64,000 bases of DNA from Paenibacillus paeoniae. GTDB lineage: Bacteria; Bacillota; Bacilli; Paenibacillales; Paenibacillaceae. Shown here piece by piece: positions 43,426 through 52,057 of this stretch. The translations under genes and the position numbers were made by a program. The notes below the pieces were generated by a model that saw only the letters and a list, made by a program, of their open reading frames with translations, did no database searches and had not been told where the DNA came from. Position 1 is the first letter of the stretch. Every line of letters begins with the position of its first letter. The stretch is from contig NZ_QUBQ01000002.1 in the NCBI RefSeq assembly GCF_003388735.1, positions 62,001 to 126,000 on the forward strand, read 5' to 3'.

Positions 43426-43956
43426 TCAAATTCCGTTGCCCGCTCCCTCAGTCTTGCGTTGGCCTTTACCCAGCTTACCTGCTGTATCCTTAAGCCATGG
43501 CAGCAAATAACGATCAACGCCAAAACGCCCCGTATTGCTCCCTGCCAATACAATAAGAACACCTAACAGGAGAAACCAAGGATTATTGCTCACAGACCCA
43601 GAGAACATAAACATGAAATTAAGCAGCAGACCGAAAAAAGCAGCCGTAAGTGACAGTGCCCCAACGATAAGCCCAAGACCCACTAAAAATTCTCCCCAAG
43701 GTACCAAAACGTTAATTACTTTCACATTAGGCATGGCCACATGCTCCAAAAAAGACAAATAAGTGGGGTACAACGCCTCCCCGGTAGCTCTGTCTATGAC
43801 AGGATTGGCTAGCGCGTTAGACAGAAACCCGGACGCATCAAACGGCTTTTCACCTGACAGCTTGCCCCAGCCTAACAGCAGCCAATTGTAACCAAGAAAA
43901 ATCCGAATAACGGTTACGAGGAAAGCCGACCATCTTTTTTCGCTCCAAAACTTCAT
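43426..43956 (-). CDS. DoxX-family membrane protein, copy 1
   Basis: A 176-residue protein with four helices and the DoxX signature WGEFLVGLGLIVGALSLTAAFFGLLLNFMFMFSGSVSNNPW. DoxX proteins are linked to quinone-coupled sulfur oxidation or to oxidative and nutrient stress; the function here is unknown. It is closely similar to the copy at 44819 across its length (WLLLGWGKLSG, EALYPTY, NVKVINVLVPWGEF). The N-terminal Trp-Leu-Gly-Trp-Lys segment and basic tail follow the same plan. Confidence 0.88.
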   Translation of the reverse strand: MKFWSEKRWSAFLVTVIRIFLGYNWLLLGWGKLSGEKPFDASGFLSNALANPVIDRATGEALYPTYLSFLEHVAMPNVKVINVLVPWGEFLVGLGLIVGALSLTAAFFGLLLNFMFMFSGSVSNNPWFLLLGVLIVLAGSNTGRFGVDRYLLPWLKDTAGKLGKGQRKTEGAGNGI

Positions 43957-44065
43957 CCTTCATCGCCCTCTCTTATAAAACCTAATTTGAATCCTAATTT
44001 TTGAAACATAAATGGTTCAATGACGAGTTGCTTGCTTACCAGATACTAATTCGCATACTTATCCT

Positions 44066-44125
44066 TGTGCCTATCTGATACTTATCCATACGCTTATTCG
44101 TGTGCCTATCTAATGCTTATCCGTA
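44066..44125. repeat. Two imperfect 25-base direct repeats, period 35
   Basis: TGTGCCTATCTGATACTTAT... (44066-44090) recurs at 44101-44125 with three changes. Shorter related units (CATACTTATCC) lie just before. This degenerate AT-rich array sits in the 547-base gap between the DoxX1 gene and the 44502 gene; that gap otherwise holds two hairpins and no supported ORF. Confidence 0.55.
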
Positions 44126-44314
44126 TAGTTGTCACGTGCCTCCTCCCCCGCAATTTACAAATTACAAAACGCCGCTTCTCCTCCTCCTCTCCAAACAGCA
44201 AAGTTGAATACGACTATAGAATAGTAAAAATTTTCTTACTTGTATATAAATTAGAAAAATGATTATGAACAATTCCTTACACGGTACGTGAGTTTTCTCG
44301 TTTATCTAAAATAA

Positions 44315-44359
44315 GCTGTCCCTCAGGCATCTGACGATAACCTCTGGGACAGCCTTTTT
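44315..44359 (+). terminator. Plus-strand terminator without an upstream gene
   Basis: GCTGTCCC-tca-GG and CC-tct-GGGACAGC arms (44315-44327, 44341-44353) followed by CTTTTTG. No plus-strand gene precedes it within 500 bases. Confidence 0.6.
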
Positions 44360-44454
44360 GTTGGACATGAATAGTGGTGTATGGCAAAGCTAATTCCCTA
44401 TTTGAGGCGTATCCGATCATTGTACTCCTCTTCTCATCCAACAGCAGACAAACC

Positions 44455-44486
44455 AAAAAACAGCCGGGGAACCCTCCCGGCTGTTT
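44455..44486 (-). terminator. Terminator of the DoxX2/44502 transcript
   Basis: AAACAGCCGGGA and TCCCGGCTGTTT type stem followed by six T on the minus strand, 16 bases past the stop. Confidence 0.85.
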
Positions 44487-44501
44487 CCAGAATGTTGCGT
44501 A

Positions 44502-44804
44502 TTACCATTTGGTGCGCACCAGATGCTCGACGATCGATTTCAGCTCTCCGTCATGCTGCATTTGCTCGTTGTCCTCGCCTTTGATTTCGATGCGAGTCAC
44601 GTCGAGCTTGTAATCCTCCCCGTTGGTCGGAGCGAAGATCAACTCGCGCTCGTTCTCCAGCTTGACACGGAAGCCTAGCTGCTGGAAAGCTTTCGTAAAG
44701 TCTGCAATTGCTGGTTGACGGTCGCCATCCAGCATAATCAGCGCTCGGAGAAGCTTGCTGTTGCCTCCCCGGATGACTTTAAAGTGAAAGATACATTCTC
44801 TCAT
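44502..44804 (-). CDS. Unrecognised 100-residue protein beside DoxX
   Basis: A soluble alpha/beta protein (MRECIFHFKVIRGGNSKLL, then FTKAFQQLGFRVKLENEREL) with no family I recognise. It starts 15 bases after the DoxX2 stop and ends in a strong terminator, so it is co-transcribed. ATG 44804 follows AAAGGAG by nine bases; the TTG at 44813 is inside that spacer. The function may be tied to DoxX. Confidence 0.7.
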   Translation of the reverse strand: MRECIFHFKVIRGGNSKLLRALIMLDGDRQPAIADFTKAFQQLGFRVKLENERELIFAPTNGEDYKLDVTRIEIKGEDNEQMQHDGELKSIVEHLVRTKW

Positions 44805-44818
44805 CGCTTGCAACTCCT

Positions 44819-45367
44819 TTATGCATTCGGCGTCTTGCCGTCAATCCCTCGATCCGGCTTGCCGAATTTCCCGAATCGTTTTTGGCCAACTGTCGCCTTC
44901 AGCCATGGCAGTACCCAGCGGTCTCCGCCGAAGCGGCCTGCGTTCGCTCCCGCTACCAGAACGGCTACGCCTAGAAGAGTCAACCATGGGTTAGTGCTGA
45001 TTGTTCCCGCGAACATGAACATGAAGTTCATCATTAAGCCGAAGAATGCGGCGGTGACGGTTAATGTACCTAGAATTAGTCCGAGGCCTACCAGAAATTC
45101 GCCCCAAGGGATAATGACGTTAATCAACTTGACGTTCGGTAGTGCGAAATTCTCAATAAAGGCGTTGTACGTCGGGTAGAGCGCTTCTCCCGTCGCTTTG
45201 TCCAGTACAGGATTCGTTACTGCATTGCCTAGATACCCGCCGGCATTAAATGCGACATCGCCCGTTATTTTATGCCAGCCCGACGTCAGCCATTGATACC
45301 CCAATACGATTCGAATAACGGTTACCAATCCTGCTGCCCAGCGATTCTTTCTCCATAATTCCATCAT
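44819..45367 (-). CDS. DoxX-family membrane protein, copy 2
   Basis: A 182-residue four-helix protein. It shares most positions with the 43426 copy, including GEALYPTYNAFIENFALPNV, IIPWGEFLVGLGLILGTLTV and FRFGGDRWVLPWLK-like ends. GAAGGAG lies nine bases before the ATG. It heads a two-gene transcript with the 44502 gene. The two DoxX copies lie under 1 kb apart and probably arose by local duplication. Confidence 0.88.
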   Translation of the reverse strand: MMELWRKNRWAAGLVTVIRIVLGYQWLTSGWHKITGDVAFNAGGYLGNAVTNPVLDKATGEALYPTYNAFIENFALPNVKLINVIIPWGEFLVGLGLILGTLTVTAAFFGLMMNFMFMFAGTISTNPWLTLLGVAVLVAGANAGRFGGDRWVLPWLKATVGQKRFGKFGKPDRGIDGKTPNA

Positions 45368-45460
45368 GTCTGATCACTCCTTCTCTTGATGTCTTTAGTA
45401 TATAGGGAGCATCAGGAGAAATATGTGATTTTTATCACAATTGAAATATATATTGTCGAT

Positions 45461-46570
45461 TTATGGTTTTGGAACAATTAGCCGCACTGTAGTTCCTTGG
45501 CCTAGCTCCGAATGAATGGACAAGCGGCCGCTTACGCTGCCTGCTCTTTCTTCCATGCTGAACAGTCCTACACCGCTTTCGCTGGCGCTTCTGGCAAAGC
45601 CCGCTCCTTCATCCTGAATACATACCTCTACTTCGGTCTCGTACTCCGTCACCCGCACTTCGACGCTATTGACACCTGCATATTTGGCCACATTCGTGAG
45701 CGCTTCCTGGATCACACGGTAGATGACGGTTTCCTTAAGCGTCCCCAGTCTGCTCGATAATTCAATATCCAAAAGCACCTTGATGCCGAAATGCTGCGTA
45801 TAGTTTTCTGTAAAAGTCCGAATAGCCGGCTTCACGCCCAGATCATCCAGCACAGATGGCCGCAGCTCCCACGCCAGACCTCGAACGTCTTCCATTAATG
45901 CGGATACGTCGCCCCTCAGCTTCTCCAGGTCAGACTTCCCTCCTTGTCCGCCAATGATCCGATCCAGCGAAATAAGCAACGAAAATAGGCTTTGCCCCAC
46001 TCCGTCATGCAGCTCTCTCGATATCCGCTGACGTTCCTCTTCCTGAATGAGCAGAACCCTCTCCATCAGATGCTTCAACTCGCGCTGCGCTTCCTTAAGA
46101 GCGGTAACCTCCGAACGAATCGCCAAAAATTGATACGGCTTGCCTTCTTCGCCAAGGAAAGGCACTATCGTTGTATTAACCCAGTAGTAGCTGCCATCCT
46201 TCGCTTTGTTTTTAATCTCTCCCCGCCATACACTGCCGGAAGTGATCGTTCTCCATAAAGTTCGGAAATACTCCTTGTCATGGTAGCCGGAGTTAATGAT
46301 CCGATGATCCTGACCAATGAGCTCCTCACGCCCATATTTGGAAATCTCGCAAAACTTATCGTTCACGTAGCGGATAACTCCCTTGGCATCCGTAATGGCT
46401 ACAATAGAAGATTCGTCCAAGGCGAACTGAATATCCGCCAGCTGCGTCAGCGACTGTTTGGCCCGTGCCAGCAGTTCTTCGTTGCCAAGATGCTCCGACA
46501 GAGAGGTCAGAAGCCCATTTACGTCCGCGCCGATGGGAGATTGGCTCGTATTTCTGGGATCGTTATTCAA
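45461..46570 (-). CDS. PAS-domain sensor histidine kinase (NarL-system type)
   Basis: A 369-residue soluble kinase. It has one PAS domain with PAC (about 50-160; IVAITDAKGVIRYVNDKF, GREELIGQDHRIINSGYHD), then a HisKA_3 dimerisation helix with phosphorylation site RISRELHDGVGQSL (about 185-197) and an ATPase domain (EALTNVAKYAGV, DEGAGFARS). It resembles NreB kinases in layout but the PAS lacks their four Fe-S Cys, having only one. It starts at a TTG overlapping the regulator gene by 8 bases. Confidence 0.9.
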   Translation of the reverse strand: MNNDPRNTSQSPIGADVNGLLTSLSEHLGNEELLARAKQSLTQLADIQFALDESSIVAITDAKGVIRYVNDKFCEISKYGREELIGQDHRIINSGYHDKEYFRTLWRTITSGSVWRGEIKNKAKDGSYYWVNTTIVPFLGEEGKPYQFLAIRSEVTALKEAQRELKHLMERVLLIQEEERQRISRELHDGVGQSLFSLLISLDRIIGGQGGKSDLEKLRGDVSALMEDVRGLAWELRPSVLDDLGVKPAIRTFTENYTQHFGIKVLLDIELSSRLGTLKETVIYRVIQEALTNVAKYAGVNSVEVRVTEYETEVEVCIQDEGAGFARSASESGVGLFSMEERAGSVSGRLSIHSELGQGTTVRLIVPKP

Positions 46571-47219
46571 AGTTCAACAATCCTTTCTTGGCAGCGAACT
46601 TGATGAGCTCCGGCCTTGTTTTCAAACCTAGCTTCTCCATCAGATGGCTGCGGTGCGTCTCCACCGTTTTGACGCTGATGAAGAGGCTCTCTCCGATTTC
46701 CTTATTCGTATATCCTTTGGCGAGCCAGCCTAATATTTCTTTCTCCCGTTCTGAGAGCGTGCCGTACGGCTCCGATGAATCCACGCCGTCCTTCATGCGG
46801 CTCATAAATTCGCCCATCAGCCTCTTCGTTGCCGTGGGATACAGATAGGCATCACCTGTAGCGACGCACTGAATAGCCGACACCAGTTCATCATGCGGCG
46901 CATTTTTCAATATATAGCCTGAAGCTCCGATGCTTATCGCCCGGAACAAATATTCATCGTCATCATGCATCGTCAGGATCAGCACGGCCGTATGCGGTTG
47001 CTTCTGCTTCAGCTCCGTCGTCGCCGTCATCCCGTCTTTGCCGTGCGGCATGCTAAGATCCATCAAAACGACATCGGGGCGAAGCTCCTCCGCTTTGGCA
47101 ATCGCTTCATCTCCCTCCGAAGCTTCTCCTACGACTTCAATGCCATGATGGCCATGAAGAAGCATGGACAAGCCCGAACGGACCATGGCGTGATCGTCCA
47201 CGATTAACAATCTAATCAT
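46563..47219 (-). CDS. NarL/LuxR-family response regulator (NreC-like)
   Basis: A 218-residue regulator. Receiver with IVDDHAMVRSG and phospho-Asp in VVLMDLSMPHGKDGM (about residue 54), ILTMHDDDEYLF and GYILKNAPHDEL, all close to the NreC pattern. LuxR-type helix-turn-helix LSEREKEILGWLAKGYTNKEIG (about 150-205). GGAGGG lies before the ATG. A minus-strand TATAAT (47257-47262) gives it its own -10. Pairs with the PAS kinase. Confidence 0.92.
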   Translation of the reverse strand: MIRLLIVDDHAMVRSGLSMLLHGHHGIEVVGEASEGDEAIAKAEELRPDVVLMDLSMPHGKDGMTATTELKQKQPHTAVLILTMHDDDEYLFRAISIGASGYILKNAPHDELVSAIQCVATGDAYLYPTATKRLMGEFMSRMKDGVDSSEPYGTLSEREKEILGWLAKGYTNKEIGESLFISVKTVETHRSHLMEKLGLKTRPELIKFAAKKGLLNFE

Positions 47220-47330
47220 TGAATCCCTCCAGTGAACGTTTTCATTTCATTCTACCATTATAGTGAAGTCGCCCTCTGGAAATCAGCCTTTTTACAAAGA
47301 AAATTAAATTGAACTATTAAAATATAGCAA

Positions 47331-47771
47331 CTAACTGTCCCACCAACCGCTAAGCAGCATGCCAATCTCATCCGCTCGCATAAGCGCAGCGTCGGAATAG
47401 CTTTCATCTCTTCTCCGGCCGATGAAGATAACAAGCGCCCTTTCCTTAGGAGGCTGAAGCGGTAGTGCGGCAGCCGCTCTAAGCCCTTCCGTCAGCACAA
47501 TCGCTTCCCCCAGCTTAAAAAAATCGTTGTCGCTTAATCCGCCCTCCAGCTTAATGATCCTCCCGGATCGAAGAGCCGAGCCGCTTAGTCCCAGCGACAT
47601 ACGCTGGCGAATCAGCTCAGTTCTCACGCTTGTGCCGCCTGCCACATATATCCATCTTAGCTTCCGACTGGCGAGATCTCCTTCTCCAATCGCAGCAAGA
47701 TCGCTGTCCGTATCCATCAACAATAATTGAAGCAGCTCTGAAGCCGCCTCATCCATGGCTTTTCCATTCAT
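47331..47771 (-). CDS. GAF-domain protein, NreA-like
   Basis: A 146-residue single GAF domain (WIYVAGGTSVRTELIRQRMSLGLSGSALRSGRIIKL, then AAALPLQPPKERALVIFIGRR). In staphylococci the GAF protein NreA binds nitrate and restrains NreB; here the same three parts (GAF, NarL-type kinase, NreC-like regulator) sit together in a different order. The ligand is unknown. GGGGG precedes the ATG, and a TATAAT (47837-47842) lies upstream. Confidence 0.75.
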   Translation of the reverse strand: MNGKAMDEAASELLQLLLMDTDSDLAAIGEGDLASRKLRWIYVAGGTSVRTELIRQRMSLGLSGSALRSGRIIKLEGGLSDNDFFKLGEAIVLTEGLRAAAALPLQPPKERALVIFIGRRRDESYSDAALMRADEIGMLLSGWWDS

Positions 47772-48089
47772 CCCGCTTCCCCCTTGCCAGCTGCCCTATC
47801 CGTACCCGAAAAGCTGCTCCATCCTTTGCTTTTTTTATTATAACGGGAAGACAGAAATCTGTATGTCGGGGAAAACCGCAAATTATAATCAGGGTGCACC
47901 CTTATAAAGCGTTCTCAACCACTTTATTTCCTTTATTTACTTTTAGTTATAATCATTGTAAATTTATTGTGACGGCATTACGTGTATTCTTTTTGCGTCA
48001 TGGTCATCCAGTTAACTATTGATCCCTATTTGCGCATGAGCTTGGTCATTGATTAGAAATCATACACTCTGCAATGGAGGTATACGTAT
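47772..48089. other. AT-rich divergent gap
   Basis: Holds the GAF gene -10 (47837-47842), a 12-base palindrome ACAGAAATCTGT beside it, and a small inverted repeat TGATT-aga-AATCA (48050-48062) near the lipoprotein start. The right half is visibly AT-rich. No other gene is evident. Confidence 0.4.
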
Positions 48090-48677
48090 ATGAAAAGGTT
48101 GAAAATAGTTCCACCCGTCTTACTAATGTTCATCATGATCTTCATTTCAGCCTGCAGCAATCATAACTCCGATGCTGTTCAATCGTATAAAACGGTCATA
48201 CATTCAGATTTGTTATTAGTGAACTATAATAAAAATGACTTAGTACGAGATGCTGATGTCATTATTAGAGGAATAGTCAAAACACAAGTAGTAAAAAAAG
48301 ATTTCGATCATTTCCCGGTAACCGACACAACTATTGTTGTGAAAAAAGTATACAAGGGAACACCCGAACAAGAAGTCATTGTACGCACCAAAGGCGGTCA
48401 ACTAGAGGACACACTTCATGTGCCTCAAAATGACGCTATTCCACAATTCAAGAAACAGGATGATGTTATCGTATTTCTAACCAATCAGACGGGCGATCGC
48501 CCTGACAAAGACCAATTAGGATACTATGTAGTAGGACAAATTCAAGGGAAATTTGATGTTGTAAAAAATAAACATCTTGAAGGAGTCAAAGTAGAGGAGT
48601 ATGGATTCCGATTAAAAGAGTTACAGGATCAAATTAAGGTAATTACGATTGAAAATGAAAATAATCCGCCAAAGTGA
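48090..48677 (+). CDS. AT-rich lipoprotein of unknown function
   Basis: A 195-residue protein with a lipoprotein signal (VLLMFIMIFISACSN, Cys about 22). The mature part is beta-rich, with LVRDADVIIRGIVKTQVV, TTIVVKKVYKGTPEQEVIV and DDVIVFLTNQTG. That pattern is common in Bacillus secreted proteins of unknown role. Codon use is far more AT-rich than the neighbours (many AAA, ATT, TTA), suggesting recent transfer. GGAGG lies before the ATG. No operon partners. Confidence 0.85.
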   Translation: MKRLKIVPPVLLMFIMIFISACSNHNSDAVQSYKTVIHSDLLLVNYNKNDLVRDADVIIRGIVKTQVVKKDFDHFPVTDTTIVVKKVYKGTPEQEVIVRTKGGQLEDTLHVPQNDAIPQFKKQDDVIVFLTNQTGDRPDKDQLGYYVVGQIQGKFDVVKNKHLEGVKVEEYGFRLKELQDQIKVITIENENNPPK

Positions 48678-48748
48678 TCCCATAAATTAAGGCTGACCCA
48701 AAAGCTGATATGCTTGGTTAAGAAGACGGCATACTTGATGAAAAATCA

Positions 48749-48799
48749 TACGAAAAACAAAAATAGCGGTACAGGGTCGTTATCCCTGCATCGCTATTT
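48749..48799 (-). terminator. Terminator of hesB
   Basis: AAATAGCG-a-T-g-CAGGG and CCCTG-t-a-CCGCTATTT type stem; on the minus strand it is followed by TTTTTGTTTTTCG. Also serves as a weaker stop for the lipoprotein gene on the plus strand. Confidence 0.75.
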
Positions 48800-48865
48800 C
48801 TCCCTTCCGTGGCGGTTTCTGCCCTTTTGGGAAAGTGCCTGGCTTACTAAGCCGTTATCCTGCGA

Positions 48866-49228
48866 TTAGCACTCGCCTGCTTCTGCTGGCTTGCCAGCGT
48901 CGGCAGCCGTGCGGAATGATGATCCGCAGCCGCAAGTTGCGCTTGCGTTCGGATTCTCGATCGTGAACCCGCCCCCCATAGCCGACTCCTTGTAATCGAT
49001 GACAAGACCGCGCAAATACTTGATGCTGTCATTGTCCACGATAACTTTAAGACCTTGCGCTTCCAGCGCCTGATCGCCTTCGTTCAATTCGTCATCGAAG
49101 CCCATGCCATAGGAGAAGCCGCTGCAGCCGCCTTCCTTTACTCCGACCCGCAGGAACAAATCCGGAGACGCCTCTTGCTCCAACATTTCTTTTATTTTTT
49201 CAGATGCCAGCTCACTGATCGTGATCAT
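48866..49228 (-). CDS. HesB/IscA-type iron-sulfur carrier
   Basis: A 120-residue A-type Fe-S carrier, helping place clusters in target proteins. The three Cys ligands are present: GGCSG near residue 36 and the C-terminal CGCGSSF pair. A short tail follows that also ends in Cys. ATG 49228 directly follows GGAGGGATGTAGG; the longer frame from 49243 includes that site. Neighbours include the NifU-like and YuzB proteins, giving an Fe-S theme. Confidence 0.93.
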   Translation of the reverse strand: MITISELASEKIKEMLEQEASPDLFLRVGVKEGGCSGFSYGMGFDDELNEGDQALEAQGLKVIVDNDSIKYLRGLVIDYKESAMGGGFTIENPNASATCGCGSSFRTAADAGKPAEAGEC

Positions 49229-49395
49229 CCTACATCCCTCCAATTTTCTAACAAATCATGCCTATAAGTTATCACTTACTTATCCATAGTATACTCCACA
49301 TGACGCCGATGCTCAAGGGTATCAGCCTCGAAAACAGCACCTGTCCGCTTTGCCGCGTCACCGCCGTATCTAAATGACAAGTCAAGACTTTCTTA

Positions 49396-49424
49396 TTGCC
49401 CCTACTACGTGTGAGGTTTATAAT
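49396..49424 (+). promoter_or_regulatory. mqnE promoter
   Basis: TTGCCC (49396-49401), 17 bases, TATAAT (49419-49424). The coding start is 79 bases downstream. Confidence 0.65.
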
Positions 49425-49502
49425 AGTTACAGCTTATTAAACGTTTTTCCTTGTTATTTTTTTCACAAACTTTTACGTATGATCTATAAAAGGAGGCCTC
49501 CC

Positions 49503-50606
49503 ATGAACGTCATCATACCCACACAAGAAAGCCAGATGGGCCATATTATTGAAAAAGTGCGTCACGGACAGCGTCTTACGCTTGAAGACGGCGTATTCCT
49601 ATACCAATCCGAAGATTTACTGACGATTGGCCAGCTCGCCAATGAGGTCGCGCTGCGCAAAAACGGGAAGAAAGTGTATTTTATTGAAAACATGAGCTTG
49701 TACTTCACGAATGTCTGTGAGGCACATTGCGCATTCTGCAACTTCCGCAGAGATGAAGGCGCCCCCGGCGCATATACGCTATCAGGTGAGCAAATGATCG
49801 AATATGTCGAGCAGCATATCCACCCAGGCGTGCGTGAGTTCCATATTGTAGGTGGACATAATACGAATGTTCCGTTTCAATATTATGTAGACTCGCTTAA
49901 AGCATTAAAGGAGAAGTATCCGGATGTCACGTTGAAAGCCTACACTGCAGCGGAGATTGATTTCTTCTCCCGCATTAGCGGTCTGAGCTACAAGGAAGTG
50001 CTGGAAGAGCTGATGAAAGCGGGCCTTCAATCGCTTACTGGCGGCGGCGCGGAGATTCTATCTGATCATTACCGCAAAAAAATGCGCGTAGATAAAGCGG
50101 ATGTCTCGCAATATCTGGACGTTCACCGCACAGCGCATCAGCTTGGCCTTCGTACGCATACGACGATGCTGTACGGCTCCATCGAAACGAAGGAAGACCG
50201 GATCAAGCATCTTATGCAAATCCGCGAACTGCAGGACGAGACGAACGGCTTCCTGGTATTCATTCCGCTCTCGATGCAGCCGATAAACCCGAAAGCGGGT
50301 ATCCGCAGACGGAATTCCGCGTTCGAGGATTTGAAGACGATTGCGATTAGCCGCTTGATGCTGGACAACTTCCAGCATATTAAGGCTTACTTCATTAACA
50401 TCGGCGTTCAATTGACACAAGTAGCGCTTACGATGGGCGCATCGGATGCTCACGGCACGATCGTGAAGGAGAAGATCAGCCATGCGGCAGGCGCGCTTAC
50501 GCCGGAAGGTATTACGAGGGAAGACCTCATTTGGTTGATTAAAGGTGCAGGAAGAATACCTGTCGAGCGGGACACGTTCTATAACGAAATCAAAATTTAT
50601 GAATGA
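49503..50606 (+). CDS. mqnE: Aminofutalosine synthase MqnE
   Basis: Radical SAM enzyme of the futalosine pathway to menaquinone; it joins chorismate-derived enolpyruvyl benzoate with S-adenosylmethionine. The 367-residue protein has the cluster motif CEAHCAFCNF (C-x3-C-x2-C) near residues 78-87, LTGGGAEILSD, and the C-terminal MGASDAHGTIVKEKISHAAGA region typical of MqnE. ATG 49503 follows AAAGGAGG; the frame to 49374 lies over the promoter. It implies that this organism makes menaquinone by the futalosine route, consistent with the UbiD-type gene at 53957. Confidence 0.93.
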   Translation: MNVIIPTQESQMGHIIEKVRHGQRLTLEDGVFLYQSEDLLTIGQLANEVALRKNGKKVYFIENMSLYFTNVCEAHCAFCNFRRDEGAPGAYTLSGEQMIEYVEQHIHPGVREFHIVGGHNTNVPFQYYVDSLKALKEKYPDVTLKAYTAAEIDFFSRISGLSYKEVLEELMKAGLQSLTGGGAEILSDHYRKKMRVDKADVSQYLDVHRTAHQLGLRTHTTMLYGSIETKEDRIKHLMQIRELQDETNGFLVFIPLSMQPINPKAGIRRRNSAFEDLKTIAISRLMLDNFQHIKAYFINIGVQLTQVALTMGASDAHGTIVKEKISHAAGALTPEGITREDLIWLIKGAGRIPVERDTFYNEIKIYE

Positions 50607-50666
50607 TTAAACAAGAGGTCGTAGGCATAACCTACAATCATCACGAATCGTGGAGCTGGGGAATTC

Positions 50667-51734
50667 ATGAGAAAACTAGTCATTTTAGGCGGGGGTTACG
50701 GCGGCCTTGCCATTGCGAACGATCTGCTGGAGAAGCAACTGCCGTATGATGTATCCATTGTGTTAGTAGACCGTCAGCCTTTCCAGGGGCTGAAGACGGA
50801 ATATTATGCACTAGCTGCCGGTACTGCATCCGATCTGGAAATTCGGGTGAAATTCCCGTCTGATCCAAGACTGCAGCTGGCTTTTGGCAACATTACGGAT
50901 ATCGATATGGAGCAGCAGCTCATCATGGTGGAAGGTCACGATCCAATCGCCTACGATTGGCTGGTCCTTGGGCTTGGCTGCACGGACAAGTATCACGGCA
51001 TTGAAGGCGCGGAGCAATATTCTACGAGCATACAATCTTTTTCTGCTACACGGAAAACCTATGCTTTGCTGAACGACATTAAGCCGTATGGTCAGGTGTC
51101 TATCGTAGGAGGAGGCCTAAGCGGCGTAGAGGTCGCTTCAGAGCTGCGAGAGAGCAGACCTGATTTGAACATCCGTCTTTTGGACAGAGGACCGAAGGTA
51201 TTGTCAGCCTTTCCGGGCAAACTGCAGGATTTCGTGGCCGATTGGTTCATGGAGCACCATGTCGAGATGAGAGGGAATGTCTCTCTTACTCGCCTGGAAC
51301 AAGGCGTATTATACGATTCCAATAGCTGTGAAGAGATTCGAACGGATGTTACTGTATGGACTGCCGGTATCCAGCCTGTTGAGCTGATCCAGCGCATCGC
51401 GCTGCCGAAGGACTCACAAGGCCGTCTCATTATAAATGATTATCACCAATTGCTGGATTACAACAATGTGTTTGTTGTAGGTGACTGTGCTTCCTTGCCC
51501 TATTCTCCCAGTGCGCAAGCGGCGGGTGGGCAAGGGAAGCAGATCGCCGAAGTGCTGTACGCGATCTGGCATGATAAGACGCCAAGATTGGGCAAGATCA
51601 AGCTGAAAGGCGTGCTGGGCTCGCTGGGTAAAAAAAGCGGCTTCGGTATTATGGGGGGAACCCCGATCCTCGGCCGCGTACCGCGTCTGGTCAAGAGCGG
51701 CGTGTTATGGAAATCCAAGCGCCATCTTGGTTAA
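50667..51734 (+). CDS. yutJ: NDH-2-like flavoprotein YutJ
   Basis: A 355-residue pyridine-nucleotide-disulfide-type oxidoreductase of the NADH dehydrogenase II family. FAD motif LGGGYGGLA at the N-terminus, NAD motif VSIVGGGLSGVEVASELRE, VTVWTAGIQP, VFVVGDCASLP. It is the second NDH-2-like protein in the window. In Bacillus yutJ lies next to yuzB and yutI, as here. The activity is not proven for this group. Confidence 0.88.
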   Translation: MRKLVILGGGYGGLAIANDLLEKQLPYDVSIVLVDRQPFQGLKTEYYALAAGTASDLEIRVKFPSDPRLQLAFGNITDIDMEQQLIMVEGHDPIAYDWLVLGLGCTDKYHGIEGAEQYSTSIQSFSATRKTYALLNDIKPYGQVSIVGGGLSGVEVASELRESRPDLNIRLLDRGPKVLSAFPGKLQDFVADWFMEHHVEMRGNVSLTRLEQGVLYDSNSCEEIRTDVTVWTAGIQPVELIQRIALPKDSQGRLIINDYHQLLDYNNVFVVGDCASLPYSPSAQAAGGQGKQIAEVLYAIWHDKTPRLGKIKLKGVLGSLGKKSGFGIMGGTPILGRVPRLVKSGVLWKSKRHLG

Positions 51735-51744
51735 GCACTTTTAT

Positions 51745-52017
51745 CTATAGATCATCCAGCAGCTTGTCCAGCGCATCGCGGTCGGCTTGCTGCTGATCGA
51801 TCGCTTTCATAATGGCGTCATACAGCTCATCAACGTCATCCACGGCTACAATATGGCCGTCAACAAGCGCATAGGGCTTCAAGTAGCATTCGCCGCAATT
51901 GCCTAAGCAGCCATATTCAATGACTTCATAGGAATCATCCTGTTCCAGACGGTTCATGATTTCATCTGTACCATGATGCATATTGCTTGCGCAAAATTCG
52001 ACCATCGGTTTTATCAT
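51745..52017 (-). CDS. yuzB: YuzB-family (DUF1450) protein
   Basis: A 90-residue protein with EFCASN and YGCLGNCGECYLKPYALVDG, the DUF1450 Cys motifs that suggest a thioredoxin-like or Fe-S-binding small fold. ATG 52017 follows AAGGTGA; the frame to 52176 is unsupported. It lies between yutJ (convergent) and the NifU-like gene (divergent), as in Bacillus. No known activity. Confidence 0.88.
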   Translation of the reverse strand: MIKPMVEFCASNMHHGTDEIMNRLEQDDSYEVIEYGCLGNCGECYLKPYALVDGHIVAVDDVDELYDAIMKAIDQQQADRDALDKLLDDL

Positions 52018-52057
52018 CGGGATCACCTTACTTTTCATGATTGCGGTTTGCGAACCA

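Noticed and set aside
44242..44262. Possible Fur box near 44250 (AAATGATTATGAA)
   Set aside because: Only about 10 of 14 positions fit and the region is very AT-rich, so a chance match is likely; no iron gene lies beside it.
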